This document shows positions 9,359-16,228 of a DNA stretch of 64,000 bases, piece by piece. The notes beneath the pieces are model-generated. The model worked only from the letters and a program-made list of their open reading frames with translations, was not told the DNA's origin and ran no database searches. Every line of letters begins with the position of its first letter. Within the stretch, counting starts at the first letter, position 1. The stretch is from Rhizobium oryzicola (GTDB taxonomy: Bacteria > Pseudomonadota > Alphaproteobacteria > Rhizobiales > Rhizobiaceae): assembly GCF_030504645.1 (NCBI RefSeq), contig NZ_JAUKWQ010000001.1, forward strand, positions 558,001-622,000, written 5' to 3'. The position numbers and the translations under genes were made by a program.

Positions 9359-9901
9359 ATGTCTCTTGATGATGCAGCGGCCGAAGCCCCAGAGGCGAAA
9401 AAGAAAGGTGGGCTCGTGCCCACCATTGCAGCGGTTGCGATCGTCACGCTCGCCGGTGCCGGCGGAGGCTGGGTCATTGGCAGCATGATTGCGCCGAAGG
9501 ACCCTGCCGCCGAGCAGGCCGCGGCCAAGAAGAAGGAAGAGGCGGCAGCCGAAGCCGCCGGCGAGAAGGAGGGCAAGGGCAAGAAGGATGCAGGTCTGCC
9601 CAAGATCTCCACGGCCGCCAATGGTGTCGTGGCTCTGGAGCCGATCACCACCAATCTCGCTTATCCCTCCAACAGCTGGATCCGGCTGGAAGTGGCGCTG
9701 GCCTTCAACGGTCCGCCAGAGCTCGGTCTCTCGGAGGAAATCCACCAGGATATCCTCGGCTATCTGCGCACGGTCTCGCTGCAGCAGATAGAAGGCCCGC
9801 GGGGCTTTCAATATCTTAAGGACGACATTCAGGAACGTGTTGACCTGCGTTCGCAAGGCAAAGTATCGAAGGTGATGTTTAGAACCTTCGTGATCGAATG
9901 A
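9359..9901 (+). CDS. fliL: Flagellar basal body-associated protein FliL
   Basis: This 180-residue single-pass membrane protein surrounds or supports the stator units. The membrane segment is at about residues 20-41 (PTIAAVAIVTLAGAGGGWVI), followed by a lysine/alanine-rich linker (AAKKKEEAAAEAAGEKEGKG) and the periplasmic FliL domain (WIRLEVALAFNGPPELGLSE, EIHQDILGYLRTVSLQQIEG), ending VMFRTFVIE as in the family. It overlaps fliP by the ATGA arrangement. A second, diverged FliL-like gene occurs at 38604. Confidence 0.94.
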   Translation: MSLDDAAAEAPEAKKKGGLVPTIAAVAIVTLAGAGGGWVIGSMIAPKDPAAEQAAAKKKEEAAAEAAGEKEGKGKKDAGLPKISTAANGVVALEPITTNLAYPSNSWIRLEVALAFNGPPELGLSEEIHQDILGYLRTVSLQQIEGPRGFQYLKDDIQERVDLRSQGKVSKVMFRTFVIE

Positions 9902-10635
9902 TTCGAGTCCTTATCTCTCTTGCCGTATTGCTGGCTTTGCCGGGGCTTGCCCTTGCCCAGCAGTCTCCGGCAGATCTCCTGAACGTGCCGATCAATGGTT
10001 CGGCGGCGGCATGGATCATTCGTACATTCGGGCTGCTGACCGTTCTTTCGGTCGCGCCCGGCATTCTGGTCATGGTGACCAGCTTCCCGCGCTTCATTAT
10101 CGCCTTTTCGATCCTGCGCTCAGGCATGGGCCTGTCGACCGCACCGTCAAACCTGGTGCTTGTCTCGATGGCGCTGTTCATGACCTTCTACGTCATGTCG
10201 CCCACCTTCGATAAGGCATGGAACGACGGCGTTCAGCCGCTCTTGCAGAACCAGATCAATGAAACCGTTGCCGTTCAACGCATCGCCGAGCCGTTTCGCG
10301 CTTTCATGACCGCAAACACCCGCGATAAGGATCTCTCCTTGTTCGTCGAGATTGCGCGGGAGAAGAACCAGTCGGTTGGAACGCCTGAGGCGATCGACTA
10401 CCGCGTCCTGATCCCGGCTTTCATGCTGTCGGAAATCAGGCGAGGTTTCGAAATCGGCTTCCTGATCGTGCTGCCGTTTCTCGTGATTGACATGATCGTT
10501 GCGGCAATCACCATGGCGATGGGCATGATGATGCTGCCGCCGACCTCGATCTCGCTGCCGTTCAAGATTCTCTTCTTCGTGCTGATCGACGGCTGGAATC
10601 TTCTGGTCGGCAGCCTGGTGCGCTCGTTCCATTGA
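9898..10635 (+). CDS. fliP: Flagellar type III export gate protein FliP
   Basis: This 245-residue protein is an export gate component that makes the FliP-FliQ-FliR pore. It carries a signal-like N-terminus (IRVLISLAVLLALPGLALAQ), the stretch LTVLSVAPGILVMVTSFPRF with the family SFPRxxIAxSxLR pattern, and the C-terminal helices (IGFLIVLPFLVIDMIVAAIT and MAMGMMMLPPTSISLPFKIL). It is the last gene of the flgF operon and faces the oppositely oriented modification island across 41 bases, in which I see no strong terminator. Confidence 0.97.
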   Translation: MIRVLISLAVLLALPGLALAQQSPADLLNVPINGSAAAWIIRTFGLLTVLSVAPGILVMVTSFPRFIIAFSILRSGMGLSTAPSNLVLVSMALFMTFYVMSPTFDKAWNDGVQPLLQNQINETVAVQRIAEPFRAFMTANTRDKDLSLFVEIAREKNQSVGTPEAIDYRVLIPAFMLSEIRRGFEIGFLIVLPFLVIDMIVAAITMAMGMMMLPPTSISLPFKILFFVLIDGWNLLVGSLVRSFH

Positions 10636-10676
10636 CGATCGTCTTGTGACCGGACAGTCCGCTCACCAAGTTCCTG

Positions 10677-11411
10677 TTACTGATTGCGCTCGAAACGGTA
10701 GAAGTACTGCGTTGTTTCAACGCGGTTGCGCAGAGCGCCCTGGAAGACATAGCCTTCGGCGGCAATTGCGAACCTGTCGTGCTCCAGCGTCTTTGCGAAT
10801 TCCGCCTTCAGTTCGGCGCGAGTGCGATAGACGCCGTTATAATATTCCTTCAATTCCTCGGAATAGAAGTCCTTCAGCGTCAGGCGTGTCTCGATGTCGG
10901 AGACGGATTCCCGCAGATAGATGGTCGCCGTGGGCGCCGCCAGTTCACCAAGCAGACGGAGCGTTTCCGTTACGGCGCCATCGTTCAGATAGATGAGAAG
11001 TCCGGTCACGACAATCAGGTCGAATGGCGGCTGCACAGGCAGGTTGGCCACGTCGATCTTCGGGACTTCGGCGATCTCGAACAGGACCTTCGGGTTGTCG
11101 CCATGCAATTCCCGACCCTTGACGATCAGCTCGCTGGAGAAGTCGATCCCCATATAGGTATGGCCATGAGGCGCATAATGGGTTGCGAGCCGGCCGGCAC
11201 CACAGCCGAGATCGAGGATCTTGCCGGGTTGCGGCAGCGACGGCAGCAGGTTTTCGCGCTCATAACGATCGCGTTCGATGGCAATCGAAGACCCCTCCGA
11301 TTGCAGCATCACCGCATTGATGGCGTTCTTTTCCCGCTTTGCCCGGTCATCGAAGAATTGCCGGACCCGCGCTGGATCGATATCTACGGCCTGGTCGTAC
11401 AATCTCGTCAT
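10677..11411 (-). CDS. SAM-dependent methyltransferase (class I)
   Basis: This 244-residue protein has the glycine-rich AdoMet-binding motif ILDLGCGAGRLATHYAPHGH followed by TYMGIDFSSELI at about residues 71-105, an acidic end of strand 2 (D), and the later strand motif PFDLIVVTGLLIYL. It therefore methylates a small molecule or sugar, but the substrate cannot be read from the sequence. It is the last gene of a minus-strand run that begins at 18154, and lies 30 bases after the nucleotidyltransferase. Context suggests modification of a glycan or glycan-linked headgroup for the cell surface or flagellum. Confidence 0.85.
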   Translation of the reverse strand: MTRLYDQAVDIDPARVRQFFDDRAKREKNAINAVMLQSEGSSIAIERDRYERENLLPSLPQPGKILDLGCGAGRLATHYAPHGHTYMGIDFSSELIVKGRELHGDNPKVLFEIAEVPKIDVANLPVQPPFDLIVVTGLLIYLNDGAVTETLRLLGELAAPTATIYLRESVSDIETRLTLKDFYSEELKEYYNGVYRTRAELKAEFAKTLEHDRFAIAAEGYVFQGALRNRVETTQYFYRFERNQ

Positions 11412-11441
11412 GGGCTCACGTCATTCGATAGGGCAGGGCGG

Positions 11442-12107
11442 TCAGCCTGCGAGTTTCTTCAGGCCGAACAGATCGGTGTTGCTGAGGGCAAGCGCCATGT
11501 CCTCGCTGGTATCGATCTCATAAGAAATAATCTCGTGACCGGCGATTGGCAGGAACTGCATCAGGTGCTCGTAAACGGCCGTGTTACCGATTGTGCTGAA
11601 GGTATCGACCGGCAACCAGGCGATATTCGACCATTCGAATTCCGTCGGCTCCTGACGTCGGAACCCGACGATGCGCTCCTCCTCCATGATGGCGAAGACG
11701 GCATCCTTGGTCTTGGTCTTGGTGAGGGCGAGTTTGGGTACGCCCGCTTCGAGGCTCGCCAGGAATGCGGTAAAGCTTTCTGGCTCGAGCAGCAGGTCGC
11801 CGTCCATAAACAGGCAGTCGCCGGTCAGGTGCTGGCACCCCATCGTGTAGCTATGCAGCGTCGTGGTAGAGCGAAAGCTCGGGTTGCGAACGACGATTAC
11901 ATCCCTGCCCAATTGCTTCAATTCGGCAATTACGGCCTTTTCTTCGAAGCCCACAATCACGCGGACGTCTTCCACCTGATCCAGCTGCTTCAGGATGTGC
12001 TTGATGATTTTGACGCCTTCGATTTCGACAAGGCACTTTGGCTTGCCTTGACCCAGGCGGGATCCGAGGCCCGCGGCCGCGATTACAGCGTGCTTAACAA
12101 TCGACAT
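11442..12107 (-). CDS. Nucleotidyltransferase, LicC/MobA-like NTP transferase
   Basis: This 221-residue protein opens with the pyrophosphorylase motif AAAGLGSRLGQGKPKCLVEI (residues about 10-29), in which the GxGxR and downstream Lys bind the nucleotide. It also has the metal-binding MDGDLLLEPE and a C-terminal YEIDTSEDMALAL, which resembles the ExDTxED motif of LicC-type CTP:phosphocholine cytidylyltransferases. Likely reaction: activation of a phosphorylated alcohol or sugar to an NDP derivative. It overlaps the HAD gene upstream by 25 bases, so the two are probably translated together and act on one pathway. Confidence 0.82.
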   Translation of the reverse strand: MSIVKHAVIAAAGLGSRLGQGKPKCLVEIEGVKIIKHILKQLDQVEDVRVIVGFEEKAVIAELKQLGRDVIVVRNPSFRSTTTLHSYTMGCQHLTGDCLFMDGDLLLEPESFTAFLASLEAGVPKLALTKTKTKDAVFAIMEEERIVGFRRQEPTEFEWSNIAWLPVDTFSTIGNTAVYEHLMQFLPIAGHEIISYEIDTSEDMALALSNTDLFGLKKLAG

Positions 12108-12757
12108 AGCGATTTACCATCCAATGCAACGTAATTGGCGACAGAGAGAAGCGCATCCGGAGCATTGTGGATGCCGTAAAAGGCGACACCCACATCCGCA
12201 ACGTCGAACATCGGCACGTCATTGAAGCCGTCGCCGATGGCAACCAGACGATCGAACTGCTCTTTCAGTTCGAGCGCCGCGACGTTCTTGCGCATGACAC
12301 TCGCAAGACCCGTAACATTGCCGGCGTCATCCATCATGGCAGTCGAGGTGAAGAAGCGGCAGCCAAGGCGCTCCTGCAACGGCTGTACCCAGGCATCCAG
12401 ATTGCCCGTGACCACGAAGCAGCGATCCCGGTTCTCCCGGATGAAGGCCTCGATGTGCGGATCGAACTCCACTTCCGCCACCACTGAACGGATGCGGTCG
12501 AGACCGGCGGTTCTAAGGATCGCGAACCGCAGCCGAAATGAATCCTCAAAGGGGATCGTGCCGGCCATGGTCAGCTCGGTCAATAGGCGCATTTCCGCCT
12601 CCAGTCCGAGTTCGGAGGCGATCATCGGCAGAAGTTCGCTGCGGGTAATTGTGCCATCAAGATCGAAGGCGAAGGCCGTTCGCTTTTCGGGAGCCGCAGC
12701 ACCAAAGGTGCGGCGTTCGATTTGGGGTGCCGTGGCCAATGTGCTGGAGCGAACCAT
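12083..12757 (-). CDS. HAD-superfamily hydrolase, phosphoserine phosphatase-like (subfamily IB)
   Basis: This 224-residue protein has HAD motif I FDLDGTITRSE near residue 31 with both catalytic aspartates, motif II in the region CFVVTGNLDAWV, and the motif III/IV stretch AIGDGFNDVPMFDVADVGVA. The overall length and helical cap fit the SerB-like IB group. Its likely role is to remove, or in some relatives transfer, a phosphate from a small hydroxylated compound. The 25-base overlap with the downstream nucleotidyltransferase and 2-base spacing from the upstream transferase gene tie it to the same pathway rather than to serine synthesis. Confidence 0.83.
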   Translation of the reverse strand: MVRSSTLATAPQIERRTFGAAAPEKRTAFAFDLDGTITRSELLPMIASELGLEAEMRLLTELTMAGTIPFEDSFRLRFAILRTAGLDRIRSVVAEVEFDPHIEAFIRENRDRCFVVTGNLDAWVQPLQERLGCRFFTSTAMMDDAGNVTGLASVMRKNVAALELKEQFDRLVAIGDGFNDVPMFDVADVGVAFYGIHNAPDALLSVANYVALDGKSLCRLLSTL

Positions 12758-12759
12758 GC

Positions 12760-14286
12760 TCAGATCCTCGATGAATAAATGCCTTCGGCGATGGAATTTA
12801 GAATGATTTCAGAGGCGGGCTCACTGCGTGGCCGCAGCACGCGCAAGAGTTCCTGCCGCTCCTTCTCGAAAGGGAAGGCCTTGCCGTTTTTGTAGCCGAG
12901 TGCTGCTTCACGCATTTCCTCGAACGTATCCACCCGGTCTGCCGCGGCTTCTGCCAGGCGGCCAAGTGCGTTGAAGCGCGGCCGGGCGCCGGAATCGAGG
13001 AAGATCAGCGGCTTTTCAAACAAATGATATTCCGTCAGGAACGAGACGCCATCCGTGATCATCAGGTCGGAAGCATCGAACAACTCGCCATAATTGCCCG
13101 TATAGACGGCGCAGTTTGGCAAAGCCGACCATGTCCGCAGGAAGTCGTCGTAATCCAGTCCGACTTCGGGCGGCAGGTGACGGGCCGTGTGATCCAGTGC
13201 CGGATGCGGCTTGAACACGATCTGGATATCCGGACGCATACGAGCCCAGTCCAGCATCTGGCGATAGATCCGGTGGAAGACGCCAAAGCCCTGATGCTGG
13301 ATAACGAGCGAATGATGCGGCGCCCAGATGATACGGAAGCTGCGGCCGTTCGGCTCGGGGATGGGCCAGCTGCCTTTTCCCTTCGCTTCCATCAGCTTGT
13401 CCAGCTTGGGATAGCCGGTCAGGATGAACTTGTCGGGATCGGAGTGGTCGAAGGACGTATAATAGCAGCGCGTCTGCTCCGTTTCGCAGAAGATGCGCCA
13501 GGCCAGGCGATGATAGACCTGATCGTAATTGTTGTCATAGGCTTCGTCGGTTTCATCCGTCGCGCGCGGATTGGCCAAAACGCCCATGCCGTATGGCACG
13601 ACGCAGATGCGGGCGAAGGTGATTTCAGGCGTCCGCAGACCCGGAGGTACCGGCGCATCCCATTGTTGTTGGCGGAAGATCACGTCCGGCGAAAGGTTGC
13701 GCAAAATGTCCAGCGCGTCCAGCGAGTTCAAGTTGAGGCGAAGATGGGGGATGTTCATCTCCATCAGGCCTTTATGGACATCCTCTTCACCGGTAAACTC
13801 GGCACGGGCGAGATGGCTCTGGTCGATCGACACCACCATCGGGTGGAACCGCTCGTCTTTGGTCATGGCCCAATAGATGTCTGCCAATGCATCCCACATC
13901 GCAATCGACTGGACGATGAAGACGCAGCGGATCTTGCCGCCTTCATAGCTCATGCGCCGCAGCGTCAGGTTGGTAACCTGCTTCAGTGGATGCATGTTGG
14001 CCAGGATATTGTTGAGCCGCATTTCGAGATTGTTGACAGTCTCGTGCAGCATAGGTGCCGTTTCCGTCGCAATGCCCATGATGGCTTCACGAAGGATTTC
14101 GGCGATCTGCTGCGGCAACTCTGTCTGCGCTGCGTGGAAGGACTGCAGAAGCTTGGCGATTTCAAGCTGCACAGCGCCCTGCACATCGATGCGTTCGCTA
14201 AGGGCGGCGACCTGCTGTTCGAGCTTGGCAACTTGCGCGGCACTCGCCGTCGAACCTGCCGCGGTCGATGGATTGGTCTCCGTCAT
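12760..14286 (-). CDS. CDP-glycerol glycerophosphotransferase-like (TagF/TagB-like) protein
   Basis: This 508-residue protein starts with a coiled-coil region (AAQVAKLEQQVAALSERIDV). The C-terminal half matches the two-domain fold of CDP-glycerol:polyol phosphotransferases: IIWAPHHS, then IQIVFKPHP (compare the KxHP motif), then ELFDASDLMITDGVSFLTEY (compare the aDlLITDySS motif) and EKPLIFLDSG. Such enzymes transfer a phosphopolyol from a CDP carrier to a glycan or lipid acceptor. Paired with the nucleotidyltransferase and HAD phosphatase, this suggests addition of a phospho-alcohol to a surface structure. The true donor and acceptor are unknown. I see no signal peptide or membrane segment. 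Confidence 0.75.
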   Translation of the reverse strand: MTETNPSTAAGSTASAAQVAKLEQQVAALSERIDVQGAVQLEIAKLLQSFHAAQTELPQQIAEILREAIMGIATETAPMLHETVNNLEMRLNNILANMHPLKQVTNLTLRRMSYEGGKIRCVFIVQSIAMWDALADIYWAMTKDERFHPMVVSIDQSHLARAEFTGEEDVHKGLMEMNIPHLRLNLNSLDALDILRNLSPDVIFRQQQWDAPVPPGLRTPEITFARICVVPYGMGVLANPRATDETDEAYDNNYDQVYHRLAWRIFCETEQTRCYYTSFDHSDPDKFILTGYPKLDKLMEAKGKGSWPIPEPNGRSFRIIWAPHHSLVIQHQGFGVFHRIYRQMLDWARMRPDIQIVFKPHPALDHTARHLPPEVGLDYDDFLRTWSALPNCAVYTGNYGELFDASDLMITDGVSFLTEYHLFEKPLIFLDSGARPRFNALGRLAEAAADRVDTFEEMREAALGYKNGKAFPFEKERQELLRVLRPRSEPASEIILNSIAEGIYSSRI

Positions 14287-14411
14287 TGAAATCCCTCTCG
14301 CATGTCTTTGTGCGGGCGCATCGTGTCAACATGAGCGCATTTTTGCTGGGCAAAACTTAGGGGCTTGAGCTTGCCTCAGACTGACTCGTGCCGAGCATCG
14401 GCCACGGCGTT

Positions 14412-15140
14412 TCAATCAAGAAGCTCCGTTTCCTGCAGGATCTTTGCGAGCATCTTGATGCCGTATTCCAGGTTGGCATGGTAATCGCCGGGGCTTTTCG
14501 AAAAACGATCCAGCATCGCACCATCCTGATCATAGATCTCGGCGGGAGGAAGGTGATAGGGGATGCCAAGCTCGTCGAGATAGCCCGCCATGCGGTCGCG
14601 AAAGCGATTATAGATAAAGGCCACTTCGCCATCGGCAAAGTTCGTCTTCTTCGCCAGCACATGATAGCTGGCCGGCGCCGGGCAGCAGGAGGCGACCGAG
14701 AACCTGACATTGCGCTCTTTCAAGCATTTGAAGAATGCCAGAGGTTGCGTCAGCGTTTCGTCGATGACGGCGTTGAAGGCGCTCTTCGTGACGAAGAGCC
14801 GATCCTGCACCCAGGGAGCAGCCGTATGGATCGTCCAATGCTCGGCGTTGAAGCCATAGCTGGGATAGAAGCCAAACATGAAGACGAATCGGCGGGGGTC
14901 GTTGGCGCGGATACCGCCAGTGTCGCCGTCGTTGATCGTTTCGAAAATGCGTCGCGCATCTGCGTGCGTGAAATGCACGGCTGCGGAGTCCACCGTAAAG
15001 AACGGTTCCAGAAAGTGGTAGCCATGACCCAGTTGCGCCATACGGATCGGGCCGTGCCGGCTGGCGAGCCGCTGCGGGCCGACGGCATTTGCCGCATCCA
15101 TGAGCGCGATGAGGTGGGAATCGCCGATGATTTCAAGCAT
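14412..15140 (-). CDS. SGNH/GDSL-like protein of unknown function
   Basis: This 242-residue protein begins MLEIIGDSHLIALMDAANAV, a block I GDSH motif like that of SGNH hydrolases, and near the end has SPGDYHANLEYGIKML, where the D-x-H spacing fits the catalytic block V. SGNH enzymes are acyl esterases or, in glycan loci, often O-acetylases or deacetylases. It overlaps the GSCFA-domain gene upstream by 8 bases, so both are probably made together. About 125 bases separate it from the next gene (14287-14411), where I see no clear terminator. Confidence 0.7.
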   Translation of the reverse strand: MLEIIGDSHLIALMDAANAVGPQRLASRHGPIRMAQLGHGYHFLEPFFTVDSAAVHFTHADARRIFETINDGDTGGIRANDPRRFVFMFGFYPSYGFNAEHWTIHTAAPWVQDRLFVTKSAFNAVIDETLTQPLAFFKCLKERNVRFSVASCCPAPASYHVLAKKTNFADGEVAFIYNRFRDRMAGYLDELGIPYHLPPAEIYDQDGAMLDRFSKSPGDYHANLEYGIKMLAKILQETELLD

Positions 15141-16215
15141 AGCCCAGCCCTTGCGCCTGCATCATCTCCTCACAGACGCCTTCGAGATCGCCTGTCAGAT
15201 CCTTCTTGCTTCTGGCGGCAATCCCATTCTCGTGCTTGACAGCGCCCGGGGCGTGTTCCGCCAGGAAGTGCGACATCACGTAATCCACGCCGCTTGAATT
15301 CACGGTGCGCAGATTGTTGTCGTAGAACATGCCGCGCATGGAGGGGGCGGTGATGATCTCGTAGGAGGGGAAGTAATCGACGAAATCCAGTTCCGCCGCC
15401 AGCTCTCCCGCCACCCCGCGCAGCACCGATTTGGAATAGGTGGTCGCGGCAAGGACATGCTGGCCGGTCTTGGTTGCCGTTAGAGGAACGGGCGACACTG
15501 TCAGGATGAACCGCATCTGCCCATTGATTGCGCGAAGATGGCGGATGAGCGACAGCATGTCCTGCAAGATTTCCGCATGGGTGAAGTTGCGAAATGCGTG
15601 CTCTTCCTCACGGAACTGGCCCGCCACCGTGCCGGGGCAAAGCGGAAAGACCGCGCCGTCACGCTTCGATATCCAGGCTTCCGTGAGGCCCAGCGTGAAG
15701 ATGAAGATGTCGGTGTTGTAGAACATCGCTTGAACTGAGGCGAGATGCGCTCGCCGTGCATGCATCAGTTCTTCCACACTCTCAAAGGGTTCCGGCTCCA
15801 CAAGCGGACGGAATGGATCGGCAACACCGCCATCCTTCTCCCATATCTCTTCCGTCGGCTTGAACAGGCCCATGGCCCGCTCAAAGGTCTGGAGCATCTG
15901 ACGCGCCGTATAAATGTTGCAGTATCGTGCGGAATAGACGCCGTAATTATAGGCGGGCATCCGGTGCGCGGGAAACAGGCTCGGGGCTGGCTCGAAATCC
16001 TGGAAATTGAAACCGTTTCGCTTGAGCGCTTTTGCGATGTGCTGCGCGAAGCAGCTACCGGCGGTGCTGATGCGGGCTTCTGGCGACACGTCGAACTTGC
16101 GTCGATAGATTCCGTCGAGCTGCAGCGGATGGGTGTCCGCCACCGCCTTGCGCCAGACCTGCCGATCCGGCAGATCCTGATACGGGTGCGGCGGCGCATC
16201 GCGATTGGTCACCAT
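15133..16215 (-). CDS. GSCFA-domain protein
   Basis: This 360-residue protein contains the name-giving motif of the GSCFA family (ARISTAGSCFAQHIAKALKR), in which Ser is the likely nucleophile of an SGNH-like fold. Other conserved parts are DIFIFTLGLTEAWISKRDGA and RFILTVSPVPLTATKTGQHV. The family is found in polysaccharide and surface modification loci; the reaction is not established. I use the ATG at 16215, which follows AAGGGCAG and lies 13 bases after the preceding gene; an upstream ATG at 16287 would overlap that gene by 59 bases. Confidence 0.83.
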   Translation of the reverse strand: MVTNRDAPPHPYQDLPDRQVWRKAVADTHPLQLDGIYRRKFDVSPEARISTAGSCFAQHIAKALKRNGFNFQDFEPAPSLFPAHRMPAYNYGVYSARYCNIYTARQMLQTFERAMGLFKPTEEIWEKDGGVADPFRPLVEPEPFESVEELMHARRAHLASVQAMFYNTDIFIFTLGLTEAWISKRDGAVFPLCPGTVAGQFREEEHAFRNFTHAEILQDMLSLIRHLRAINGQMRFILTVSPVPLTATKTGQHVLAATTYSKSVLRGVAGELAAELDFVDYFPSYEIITAPSMRGMFYDNNLRTVNSSGVDYVMSHFLAEHAPGAVKHENGIAARSKKDLTGDLEGVCEEMMQAQGLGYA

Positions 16216-16228
16216 TCTGCCCTTTCGT

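Noticed and set aside
10779..12134. 451-codon open frame on the plus strand opposite the methyltransferase and nucleotidyltransferase
   Set aside because: It is antisense to two genes with clear enzyme motifs and is rich in Arg, His, Gln and Asp, the mark of a shadow frame in GC-rich DNA.
13024..14289. 421-codon open frame opposite the TagF-like gene
   Set aside because: Antisense to a gene with recognisable motifs; composition is not protein-like and there is no ribosome binding site.
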